Origin: Virgibacillus sp. 7505 | GTDB lineage: Bacteria > Bacillota > Bacilli > Bacillales > Amphibacillaceae | DNA: 64,000 nt | NCBI RefSeq assembly: GCF_002272135.1 | Contig: NZ_NPBF01000028.1 | Span: 62,001 to 126,000 of the forward strand | Direction: 5' to 3' | Shown here: positions 34,498-42,627 of the stretch, one piece after another | How positions within the stretch are numbered: position 1 is the stretch's first letter | How the letters are laid out: the number at the start of each line of letters is the position of its first letter | The notes under the pieces: generated by a model | What the model was told of the DNA's origin: nothing | Databases searched by the model: none | The model's input: only the letters and a program-made list of their open reading frames with translations | Made by a program: the position numbers and the translations under genes

Positions 34498-34526
34498 CTG
34501 ACGAAATAAGGGTAGTAAAGTATAAT
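34498..34526 (+). promoter_or_regulatory. Promoter of the csbB operon
   Basis: CTGACG (34498-34503), 17 bases, TATAAT (34521-34526). I looked for sigma-B or sigma-X/M elements, which drive csbB in B. subtilis, and found none convincing. Confidence 0.5.
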
Positions 34527-34594
34527 AAGGAGTCAAGCCGCTCACAATTTTAACAATACATATAGAATGGTTCACACCAAATGGAGGGAAAAGA

Positions 34595-35557
34595 ATGGCT
34601 GGGAAATTACTATCCGTAATTGTGCCTTCGTTTAATGAAGCGGAAAACGTAAAGCTCTTCTATGAAGAACTTGCCAAAGAATTACAATACTCACCTTATG
34701 ACTATGAAGTGATTTATGTGGATGATGGCAGTTCTGACACTACGCTATTGGAACTGAAAGAATTAGCGCATATGCACTACAACGTGCAGTATGTGTCTTT
34801 CACGAGGAATTTCGGGAAAGAGGCAGCAATACTGGCCGGCTTCCAACACGCCAAAGGAGATTGTGCAGTCGTCATAGATGCGGATTTACAGCATCCAGTC
34901 GCGCTTTTGCATGAACTGCTGGAAGGATTCGAAGAGGGATACGATCAAGTCATCGCAAGAAGAAACAGAAAAGGGGAAAGCCTTCCACGCAAAGTGCTTT
35001 CGACAATGTACTATAAGATCATCAATCGGTTCATCGATGTCCGTATCCAGAATGGTGTTGGGGATTTCCGTTTACTCAGCCGCCGGGCTATCGACGCCCT
35101 ATTAATCCTGAGCGAGGGCAATCGATTTTCAAAAGGATTATTTTCTTGGATCGGATTTGAGCAGAAGACAGTCTATTATGATAACGTCTGCCGTCAAAAC
35201 GGGGAATCCAAATGGTCTTTTGGAAAACTGTTTGACTATGGTATAGATGGTATCGTATCTTTCAATACAAAGCCATTGCGTGCCTGCTTGTATGCTGGTT
35301 TCGTAGTGTTATTCCTATCGCTGGCGTATATCCTTTATACATTTGTGGAAGTGCTAGTCCGAGGAGTGGTTACACCGGGTTATTTCACTTTGATCACTGC
35401 CATCCTGTTCCTGGGCGGAGTGCAGTTAGTCAGTTTGGGCGTAATCGGAGAATATATCGGCCGTATTTACAACGAAACAAAACGAAGACCACATTACCTG
35501 GTGAAAGATACGAATATCGAGGTAAGGAAACATTATGAAAAAAATATGGAAGCTTGA
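34595..35557 (+). CDS. csbB: Undecaprenyl-phosphate glycosyltransferase CsbB-like (GT2)
   Basis: A 320-residue GT2 enzyme with a cytoplasmic catalytic domain (IVPSFNEAENV, VIYVDDGSSD, DADLQHP as DxD, NGVGDFRLLSR, GESKWSFGKLFDYGIDG) and two C-terminal membrane helices (about 230-255 and 265-290). CsbB loads GlcNAc onto undecaprenyl phosphate for lipoteichoic acid glycosylation. It heads a tight operon with a GtrA-type flippase and YfhO, exactly the three-component system described in Bacillus. SD GGAGGG before ATG. Confidence 0.88.
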   Translation: MAGKLLSVIVPSFNEAENVKLFYEELAKELQYSPYDYEVIYVDDGSSDTTLLELKELAHMHYNVQYVSFTRNFGKEAAILAGFQHAKGDCAVVIDADLQHPVALLHELLEGFEEGYDQVIARRNRKGESLPRKVLSTMYYKIINRFIDVRIQNGVGDFRLLSRRAIDALLILSEGNRFSKGLFSWIGFEQKTVYYDNVCRQNGESKWSFGKLFDYGIDGIVSFNTKPLRACLYAGFVVLFLSLAYILYTFVEVLVRGVVTPGYFTLITAILFLGGVQLVSLGVIGEYIGRIYNETKRRPHYLVKDTNIEVRKHYEKNMEA

Positions 35558-35939
35558 ATTTACCCGTTTTATTATCGTCGGTGTACTGAACACCATCTGC
35601 TATTACCTGGTATATCTGCTCTTCTATCAGCTTGCAGATATTTATTATCTCGTATCTCACTGGATCGGGATCATCATCAGCATGATTTTTTCGTTTTTCT
35701 TGAACAGTTATTTCACGTACGGTGTACGGCCAACGTGGCGGAAGTTTTTCCAGTTCCCGCTGACGCAGGCTGTCAATATAGCCGTATCTTCTGTTTTAGT
35801 GTACATATTCGTCGAAGGCTTCGGCTGGAGCGGTACAGTGGCGCCGATTGCAGCTGTTTTCTTCACTGTACCGATCACGTTTGTCATCACAAGTAAAATC
35901 ATGAAGAATGGGCGTGGGGATGTAACAAATGAAGCGTAG
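35535..35939 (+). CDS. gtcA: GtrA/GtcA family flippase
   Basis: A 134-residue protein of four membrane helices with GtrA family blocks (FIIVGVLNTICYYLVY, IGIIISMIFSFFLNSYFTY, FVITSKIMKNG). It is thought to flip the undecaprenyl-linked sugar made by CsbB to the outer leaflet. Overlaps csbB by 23 bases and yfhO by 11, so translation is coupled. In B. subtilis gtcA is not next to csbB-yfhO; here all three are together. Confidence 0.88.
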   Translation: MKKIWKLEFTRFIIVGVLNTICYYLVYLLFYQLADIYYLVSHWIGIIISMIFSFFLNSYFTYGVRPTWRKFFQFPLTQAVNIAVSSVLVYIFVEGFGWSGTVAPIAAVFFTVPITFVITSKIMKNGRGDVTNEA

Positions 35940-38538
35940 TTGGAAAGTGGTGCTGCTTGTTTTAGCGGCACTCACATTTGCTATTTTAGTACATATGCAT
36001 TTCATCCGAGAATACATGGATGGCCGTTTCATGCTGGGACCAAATGATGGAATGGCACAAATGCTGCCCTTTAAGCAACATTTGTATGATCAATATACAC
36101 AGGGGAATTTCTTCTATTCATTCTCCTTTGGACTTGGCGGCGGAATTTACAGTCAGCTGGCTTATTATTTCTCGACCAGCATCGTTTATCTGTTCACATT
36201 GCTTGTGATAAAGCTGCTGGACATTGCCAATGTGATCGGAAGCCCGGATGTCATCACGTGGGCGAAAGCGATCCTGCCAGTTAGTATCATTAGGCTTACA
36301 GCAGCACTCTTGCTGGCAGTGGGTGTTTTTCGGTACTTACGTATACCGCTTGTACCTGCTTTTATCGGAGGGTGCTTCTATGCCGGCAGTGCCATCTATT
36401 TCAGGCACGTCGTGTATTGGGAATTCTTCGCGAATGCCTTTTTGTGGCTGCCACTCCTTGTACTAGGAGTGGAGAAAATTATCCGGGAACGAAAACCTTA
36501 CTGGTTCATTGCTGCAGTGGCAATCTCCGTTTTCGATAATTTCTATTTTTCATACATAAGCTTTATTTTTATAGGGATTTATGCGATAGCGCGCTGGTTC
36601 ATCAAGCTATCAGAAGATGAGCTGCCTATCAAATCCCAGCTGCTCTTTTTCATACCGTCCGTATTGCTTGGGTTCGGGATCGGTTCCATTTCATTCATCC
36701 CATCTGTCTATGCCTTTTTGAATAATTACCGTCCGGCATTCGAAGACCCGATACCTTTTTATGGGAACGATGATAACATCTTATTCACAAGCAGAACGTT
36801 ACTTCTGCCGGTATTGTTTGTCTTCTTAATTTGTGTAGGAGGCTTTTATAAGAACAAGCTGTTCCGGTTGTTTGCACTGCTGAGCATCTTGTTCATTTTC
36901 TTCCAGGGAAGTCCTCGTATAGCGAGTATTTTCAATGGTTTTTCAGCTCCGCAATACCGTTTTGAGTATTTATCCATGTTCGTTGTTGCAGGGACTATAG
37001 CTGTGGGCCTTACACAATTACACAAGGTGAGGAAATGGCAGCTGCTGGTTGCTATAGGACTTACAGTTCTGTTATATAGTCTTTATTTGCACCACGATAT
37101 GACGCTGGATTTGGCGGATGACTGGGCGAAGTATGTTTGGACCGGAGTAGCGCTTGTGCTGCTGGCATTCCTTTTCTATATTCTAAAAAGGAAAGCATGG
37201 ATGTTAGGTATCTGTCTGGCGGTTGTTTTTGCAACGTATATACCGCTGATCAATGCCCATCAGGAGAAGCAGCTCTCTGAGGCTGGGAATGTAGAGAATT
37301 CCACGCAGCAGCTACTGACAAGTGATAAATATGCAAGTAATGAACAGCGAGGACTGATAGATGATGTACTTTCGTCAGACGAGAGCTTTGCAAGACTCGA
37401 ATGGAAGACAAATGATAATAACACAAATATGCTCCTAGGTTTTCCAGGTATCAGTATTTATTCGAGCATTTTGAATAAGGAGCTGCTGTTTTTCTATTAT
37501 CATGATTTGAATATCGATATGAAACGGGAAAGCGTCAGCCGTTATTCGGGCTTTGGAAACAGAGCGAATTTGTACAGTATGCTGAATGGAAAATATATAA
37601 TGTTCGATAAAGAAGAGAAAATAGCTGCACCATATGGTTTTAGACCGTACATGGAGAGCAGTAATTATATTGTTTACCGGAATGATAACTTACTGCCATT
37701 TGCAAGAGTTACTGCAGCTGCGTTTGATGAGAAGGAAATGGAAAGTCATACACCGCTTGAACGGGAGCATGCAATGCTTGATGGTATTATTCTTTCTGAC
37801 GGCAGGTCGACTGAAGAGGCCGAATCACTCCCGGATCTGATGGATAAGGTGTCAGTGGAAGCAGCAGGAGGAACCTATCAGGATGGTCAGCTACAAGTAG
37901 ATCAAACAGAGGGCGGCCTGGATCTGAAGCTGGGTGATGATTTGCCGCAGACAGGTGATTATTACGTTAGTTTCTATCTGAAGAATAACGATGCCAGCGC
38001 ACCATTATACGACTTGACCGTCAATGAGTTTGAAACTAACAGAAAATCGCAGCAGTCAATTTATCGTACGAAGGTCGACGAATTGACAATTCGAGTTAAA
38101 GCGACCGATACTATCCGGATACGCTTGCCAGAGGGAAGCTATACGATGGAAGACTTCCGTTTGCAGCATGAAGACTATCATATGCTTGATTCTGCCGTTG
38201 CCGAAGCAGAGGATATTCCATTTTCCATAAGCCATAATCAGGTAACAGTAGACTATGATAATTTGCAGGAAGACAGCTATCTAAAAATACCTGTACCTTA
38301 TGAGAAAGGCTGGCAGGTAACAGTCAACGGTGAAAGCCGGGAGCTTTTGAAAGCAGATTATGCGTTCCTTGGCGTACAGCTGCAGAACGGAGAGAACCAC
38401 ATTGTTTTCACTTATCGGCCGCCTTATTGGAATATACTGGTCGTTCTATGTATCGGAAGTCTGCTCGTTTCTCTAGTATGGGGAATTCTCTTGCGAAAAC
38501 GTCATATGGCGGGTGAGAAAGGTGAAAAAGAAGCGTAA
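35929..38538 (+). CDS. yfhO: YfhO family GT-C glycosyltransferase
   Basis: An 869-residue membrane protein with about 13 helices up to residue 430, an extracytoplasmic domain, and a last helix near the C-terminus (NILVVLCIGSLLVSLVWGILL). The first loop carries GPNDGMAQMLPFK with the acidic residues typical of GT-C catalytic loops and FYSFSFGLGGG. In Bacillus YfhO transfers GlcNAc from the lipid carrier to lipoteichoic acid outside the cell. Length agrees with B. subtilis YfhO (about 860). Confidence 0.9.
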   Translation: MKRSWKVVLLVLAALTFAILVHMHFIREYMDGRFMLGPNDGMAQMLPFKQHLYDQYTQGNFFYSFSFGLGGGIYSQLAYYFSTSIVYLFTLLVIKLLDIANVIGSPDVITWAKAILPVSIIRLTAALLLAVGVFRYLRIPLVPAFIGGCFYAGSAIYFRHVVYWEFFANAFLWLPLLVLGVEKIIRERKPYWFIAAVAISVFDNFYFSYISFIFIGIYAIARWFIKLSEDELPIKSQLLFFIPSVLLGFGIGSISFIPSVYAFLNNYRPAFEDPIPFYGNDDNILFTSRTLLLPVLFVFLICVGGFYKNKLFRLFALLSILFIFFQGSPRIASIFNGFSAPQYRFEYLSMFVVAGTIAVGLTQLHKVRKWQLLVAIGLTVLLYSLYLHHDMTLDLADDWAKYVWTGVALVLLAFLFYILKRKAWMLGICLAVVFATYIPLINAHQEKQLSEAGNVENSTQQLLTSDKYASNEQRGLIDDVLSSDESFARLEWKTNDNNTNMLLGFPGISIYSSILNKELLFFYYHDLNIDMKRESVSRYSGFGNRANLYSMLNGKYIMFDKEEKIAAPYGFRPYMESSNYIVYRNDNLLPFARVTAAAFDEKEMESHTPLEREHAMLDGIILSDGRSTEEAESLPDLMDKVSVEAAGGTYQDGQLQVDQTEGGLDLKLGDDLPQTGDYYVSFYLKNNDASAPLYDLTVNEFETNRKSQQSIYRTKVDELTIRVKATDTIRIRLPEGSYTMEDFRLQHEDYHMLDSAVAEAEDIPFSISHNQVTVDYDNLQEDSYLKIPVPYEKGWQVTVNGESRELLKADYAFLGVQLQNGENHIVFTYRPPYWNILVVLCIGSLLVSLVWGILLRKRHMAGEKGEKEA

Positions 38539-39166
38539 AAGAAAGCAGCAATCTCTTTCTACAGCACTTGGAACAGTATTTTTATTCGGATTGGGTCTCT
38601 TCTTTCTGCTGTTCATTATCTCTGTTTTGGTAGAGAATGACGACAAAGAGCAGCAGGAAGGCAGAGTGCTGTCTGAAGATGTGCTAGCTTATCGGGATAC
38701 GGTAGAACAGGAGTTGGCTAAATCGGATCAGGAGTCTCTGGCGCCGCTCGTTCTCTCGGTTATGATGCAGGAATCCGGCGGCAGAGGAGATGATCCGATG
38801 CAGTCTTCAGAAAGCAGATGCGGTGAGGTTGGCTGCATCAAGGACCCAGAAGAGTCAGTTTCCTACGGTGTTGCCCATTTTCTCCGTATGCTGGAAGAAG
38901 CGGATGGAGAGGAAGCTGTCGCTATCCAGGCTTATAACTTCGGAAGGGGCTTTATTGGTTTTGTTGAAGAAAACGGTGGCGAGTTCAGTGAGGACTTGGC
39001 AGTTCAATTCGCTCAGCAGCAATATAAGAAGGTTGATAATCCGGAAGACTACCGCTGTATAAGGCCTGAGTCCGAAGAGCTGGATGCATGCTACGGAGAT
39101 ATTCATTATGTGGATGCAGTCTATGGCTACTTGCCGGCTGCTGAAGCGGCTTATAAAGAAAAATAA
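38513..39166 (+). CDS. Membrane-anchored lysozyme-like muramidase
   Basis: A 217-residue protein: a very basic N-terminus (KKKRKRK), one membrane anchor (about residues 18-41) and an extracellular lysozyme-like domain of the CwlT/bacteriophage T4-like class with the catalytic Glu in VMMQESGGRGDDPMQSSES and AIQAYNFGRGF. It should cut glycan strands near the membrane. It overlaps yfhO by 26 bases, so it belongs to the teichoic acid glycosylation operon. The start is uncertain (GTG 38513 or GTG 38522, neither with an ideal SD). Confidence 0.82.
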   Translation: MRKVKKKRKRKQQSLSTALGTVFLFGLGLFFLLFIISVLVENDDKEQQEGRVLSEDVLAYRDTVEQELAKSDQESLAPLVLSVMMQESGGRGDDPMQSSESRCGEVGCIKDPEESVSYGVAHFLRMLEEADGEEAVAIQAYNFGRGFIGFVEENGGEFSEDLAVQFAQQQYKKVDNPEDYRCIRPESEELDACYGDIHYVDAVYGYLPAAEAAYKEK

Positions 39167-39167
39167 C

Positions 39168-39200
39168 CCCCATGCTTAAGCAGATGGGGGTTTGAAATTA
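39168..39200. terminator. Terminator after the csbB operon
   Basis: CCCCCAT pairs with ATGGGGG, about 10-base loop; it includes the stop of the convergent RpiR gene. Confidence 0.7.
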
Positions 39201-40042
39201 GAAAACACATTGAAATCACGCCACGCCTCCTCGATTGTTCGGAGGCGTTTTTTTACGTCCGCAGCCTTTTCTTTTCCGATCAAAGCGATGAATGCATGAA
39301 TCAGGCTGATCGGAGCAGTCAAGGAATGTGTCAGCGACGGAGATTTACTAGAAGCCATGAATGAATAATCCGCTGCTGTAAGCAATGGTGATGACAGTCC
39401 ATCTGTAATGGCGATTGCTTTTGCACCACGGTCCTTTGCCATTTGGAACAATCGCAGCGTGTGATTGGAATAACGTACGAAGCTCAAAGCAATTAGTGCG
39501 TCATCTTCCCGTATCGTGGAGATCTGGTCTATTGCCCTGTCAGATGGTTCGACGATTTCTACATTCTCAAAGATGAATGAAAGATGATAATGCAATAGAT
39601 CGGCTACACTGACTGCACTGCGATTCGCTAAAATGAAAATCCGTCTAGAGTTGATGACTGTATCAGCTGCCGCATGGAAGGCATGCATATCGATTGCCTC
39701 CATCGTTTCCTGGATGTTCGCTTGATCACGCAGGAAGATGGCATATAAATCTTGGTCCTCTGACTGAGCTTCTTCTGAAGGATGCTTGAACCGTTCTGTT
39801 GCATTCAGCTGCTCCTGCATAGCATTCTGCAAGGCAAGCTGCATCTCCGGAAACCCACGGTAACCCATGAAAGCAGCAAAACGGACGATCGTTGCATCAC
39901 TCACACCTGCTGCATTAGCCAGTCCCTCTACATTGAGGAAAGGTGCCTGATTTGGATGTTCGATAATGAAATTGGCAATTTTCTTCTGGGACTTCGACAT
40001 CTGCTCCCGCTGACTGGAAATACGATGGTATATATCCGGCAT
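39176..40042 (-). CDS. MurR/RpiR family transcriptional regulator
   Basis: A 288-residue regulator with an N-terminal RpiR helix-turn-helix (VEGLANAAGVSDATIVRFAAFMGYRGF) and a C-terminal SIS sugar-phosphate-binding domain (RIFILANRSAVSVADLLHY, DALIALSFVRYSNHTLRLFQMAKDRGAKAIAITD). RpiR proteins sense phosphosugars. It is the second gene after coaA with a 23-base gap, an unusual partner. ATG 40042 with SD AAAGGGG; the GTG at 40063 overlaps that SD. Confidence 0.88.
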   Translation of the reverse strand: MPDIYHRISSQREQMSKSQKKIANFIIEHPNQAPFLNVEGLANAAGVSDATIVRFAAFMGYRGFPEMQLALQNAMQEQLNATERFKHPSEEAQSEDQDLYAIFLRDQANIQETMEAIDMHAFHAAADTVINSRRIFILANRSAVSVADLLHYHLSFIFENVEIVEPSDRAIDQISTIREDDALIALSFVRYSNHTLRLFQMAKDRGAKAIAITDGLSSPLLTAADYSFMASSKSPSLTHSLTAPISLIHAFIALIGKEKAADVKKRLRTIEEAWRDFNVFSNFKPPSA

Positions 40043-40065
40043 GACGGAAAAGACCCCTTTCACTT

Positions 40066-40989
40066 TCAGAGTTTACGCAAATATACGTCTTCGACCTCGT
40101 GATTGTTTCCTTTACGGAGGATAAGGTCGGAACGGCCTTTCGTTGGCAGTATGTTTTCATGTAAGTTCTTAGCGTTGATTTCCTCCCAGATTTTATCCGC
40201 TGATTCCAATGCTTCTTCAAGGGATACTTCTGCGTAATGGCGGAAGTAGGATTTAGGATCCTGGAAGGCTGTCGCGCGCAGCATGAGGAAACGTTCTTTG
40301 TACCATTTTTCAATGTTTGATTCATCAGCATCGATATAGATTGAGAAATCGAAGAAGTCGCTGACAAAGAATTGATATTCCTTCTTCACTTGCAGTACAT
40401 TCACACCCTCAACAATCAGAATGTCCGGATCGGATACTAACTCTGCCTGTTCAGGCAGTACATCGTAGGTGAGATGGGAGTATTGCGGTCCCATAATATT
40501 TGTGCTGCCAGATTTCACCTGTCCCATAAAATCGATCAATGCCTTTATATCGTAGCTTTCCGGAAATCCTTTTCGCTGCATCATCTGCTTTTCTTTAAGG
40601 ACAGCATTCGGATACAAAAATCCATCAGTCGTTACAAGCTCCGTTTTTTTATCAGGCAGTGCACGGGAAAGCAGTAATTGAAGCAATCGGGCGATGGTAC
40701 TTTTTCCAACCGCCACACTTCCGGCGATACCAATGATGAAAGGAACTTTCTTCTCGTTCGTACCGAGGAAGTTACCTGCTTTAGCGTGAAGCATTTCTGC
40801 TGACTCCAGATAGTAAGAGACAAGCTGTGTCAGCGGCATATAAGCAGTTTCTACCTCTGGCAAAGAAATCCTCGTATTTATTCCCCGGATTTCCTCAAGC
40901 TCTGTTTGAGTCAGGGGCGGTGTCTTCGTTTCCGAAAGAGCAGCCCACGCCTCCCGGGGAAAATGATAATAAGGTTTGTATGTATGCAT
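40066..40989 (-). CDS. coaA: Pantothenate kinase, type I
   Basis: A 307-residue CoaA that phosphorylates pantothenate, the first step of coenzyme A synthesis. Walker A GIAGSVAVGKST, then LVTTDGFLYPN, GFPESYD, DPDILIVEGVNVLQ and YFRHYAEVS, all typical. Type I enzymes are CoA-feedback regulated. SD GAGGG lies 5 bases from ATG 40989; the TTG at 41001 is part of that SD region. Confidence 0.95.
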   Translation of the reverse strand: MHTYKPYYHFPREAWAALSETKTPPLTQTELEEIRGINTRISLPEVETAYMPLTQLVSYYLESAEMLHAKAGNFLGTNEKKVPFIIGIAGSVAVGKSTIARLLQLLLSRALPDKKTELVTTDGFLYPNAVLKEKQMMQRKGFPESYDIKALIDFMGQVKSGSTNIMGPQYSHLTYDVLPEQAELVSDPDILIVEGVNVLQVKKEYQFFVSDFFDFSIYIDADESNIEKWYKERFLMLRATAFQDPKSYFRHYAEVSLEEALESADKIWEEINAKNLHENILPTKGRSDLILRKGNNHEVEDVYLRKL

Positions 40990-41033
40990 GATTACCCTCA
41001 ACTTCTGTCTGCGGATTTGAGAAATAGTGCAAA

Positions 41034-41048
41034 GTAAAAACGTTTACA
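41034..41048 (+). promoter_or_regulatory. cre-like site between coaA and treP
   Basis: GTAAAAACGTTTACA matches the cre consensus at 12 of 15 positions and is a near-perfect palindrome. It lies about 80 bases upstream of the treP -35. Confidence 0.45.
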
Positions 41049-41124
41049 AATACTTTTCCATTTTACTACGACAAAATTTAATAATCCAGAGCTGAATCTT
41101 GGGGTATAGAAGAGTAGGTATTTC

Positions 41125-41153
41125 TTGCATAACTTGTATATACAAGTTATGCT
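41125..41153 (+). promoter_or_regulatory. treP promoter with TreR operator
   Basis: TTGCAT (41125-41130), 17 bases, TATGCT (41148-41153). A perfect 26-bp palindrome spans 41127-41152 and contains the TreR core TTGTATATACAA, so it fills the whole spacer and both promoter elements. TreR binding must block initiation. Confidence 0.85.
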
Positions 41154-41189
41154 AATGTTGTATTCGCTTACATTACAAAACTAGGTGAG

Positions 41190-42608
41190 GTGGCAGAAGT
41201 GGATCTAAGACAACAGGCAGAAGAAATACTGGCAGCACTTGGAGGAAAAGAGAATATCCAAGCTGCAACACATTGCGTCACGCGGCTACGGCTGGCGTTG
41301 GCCGATGAGAGTAAAGTAGATAAAGATGCACTGCAGAACATTGATGTTGTAAAGGGTTCTTTTTCAGCGAATAACCAGTATCAGGTTGTTATCGGTCAAG
41401 GTACGGTGGATAAAGTATATAAAGAGTTCATTCAAGTTGCCGAAGTCGGGGAATCTACAAAGGATGAAGTGAAGGAAACGGTAAGTAAGAAGGGTAATCC
41501 GCTGCAAAGAGCATTAAAAACGCTTGGCGACATTTTCATTCCCATTTTGCCGGCTATCGTAACTGCGGGTTTATTGCTAGGTATTCATAACATCTTAAAT
41601 AATCCAGGAATCTTCTTCGACAATGCATCAATCATTGAGGTTTATCCGCAATGGGCGGGTATTGCTGATATGATTTATGTAATCGCTAACACGGCCTTTG
41701 CCTTCCTGCCGGCACTGATAGGCTGGTCGGCAGTCAAGAAATTCGGAGGCAGTCCGCTGCTTGGAATGGTGCTCGGATTGGCATTGATTCATCCTTCCCT
41801 ATTGAATCCGACTGATTATGCTAGCGCTGCCCTTGAAGGAAATGCGCCAGTGTGGAATTTGTTCGGACTGGAGATCCAGCGTATCGGATATCAAGGGCAA
41901 GTGCTGCCGGTACTTTTCGCAGCATGGGTCTTAGCTAAAATAGAAATATTTCTTCGTCGTAAAGTTCCAGATAGTTTTCAGCTGCTCGTTGTCGCTCCTG
42001 TAGCACTGCTGCTTACTGGTATTGTAAGCTTCATCGTAATCGGACCAATTATGTTCATCGTTGGAAATGCCATTACAGATGGCTTCGTAGCTGTATTCGA
42101 TACAGTCGCTCCAGTTGGCGGTTTACTGTACGGTGCCCTTTATGGAGCTTTGGTCGTCACCGGGCTGCACCATACATTCCTTGCGTTGGATCTACAGTTG
42201 ATTGCTAATACAGGAGCAACCTTCTTATGGCCGATACTGGCATTGTCGAATATATCCCAAGGTTCTGCAACGCTTGGTGTGATGCTGGCAACGAAGGATG
42301 AGAAGCTGAGAGGGTTATCACTGACATCCTGGATCAGTGCTTGGCTCGGCGTAACAGAACCAGCAGTGTTCGGTGTGAATCTGCGATTCCGTTATCCATT
42401 CTTCCTTGCTCTTGGAGCTTCGGCTGTCGCTGGTACATTCATTGCCTGGAGAGGTGTAGAGGCAAGTTCAGTAGGAATCGGCGGTGTACCGGGTATCTTT
42501 TCTATACTGCCGGGGAGCTGGGGAGCCTTTGCAATCGGTATGGGAATAGTCATTGTGGTGCCGTTCGTCACAACGTATCTAGTAGCTAAAAGAAAAAAGA
42601 ATGTGTAA
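41190..42608 (+). CDS. treP: PTS trehalose-specific enzyme IIBC
   Basis: A 472-residue phosphotransferase permease. The IIB domain has the phosphorylated Cys in AATHCVTRLRLA (residue 29) and VVKGSF; the IIC domain holds eight or more helices with VTAGLLLGIHNIL, GYQGQVLPV, GLHHTFLALDLQL and the GVTEPAVFG motif. No IIA domain is fused, so it must take phosphate from a separate IIA (usually glucose IIA). It imports trehalose as trehalose-6-phosphate. Start may be GTG 41190 or GTG 41199; the SD AGGTGAGG suits the second, family alignment the first. Confidence 0.94.
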   Translation: MAEVDLRQQAEEILAALGGKENIQAATHCVTRLRLALADESKVDKDALQNIDVVKGSFSANNQYQVVIGQGTVDKVYKEFIQVAEVGESTKDEVKETVSKKGNPLQRALKTLGDIFIPILPAIVTAGLLLGIHNILNNPGIFFDNASIIEVYPQWAGIADMIYVIANTAFAFLPALIGWSAVKKFGGSPLLGMVLGLALIHPSLLNPTDYASAALEGNAPVWNLFGLEIQRIGYQGQVLPVLFAAWVLAKIEIFLRRKVPDSFQLLVVAPVALLLTGIVSFIVIGPIMFIVGNAITDGFVAVFDTVAPVGGLLYGALYGALVVTGLHHTFLALDLQLIANTGATFLWPILALSNISQGSATLGVMLATKDEKLRGLSLTSWISAWLGVTEPAVFGVNLRFRYPFFLALGASAVAGTFIAWRGVEASSVGIGGVPGIFSILPGSWGAFAIGMGIVIVVPFVTTYLVAKRKKNV

Positions 42609-42627
42609 TGAAGGAAAGGAGATTATA

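Noticed and set aside
34491-34526. Sigma-B or sigma-X promoter for csbB
   Set aside because: TGTAAAC and GGGTAG fragments are present but spacing and partner hexamers do not fit; the sigma-A reading is better.
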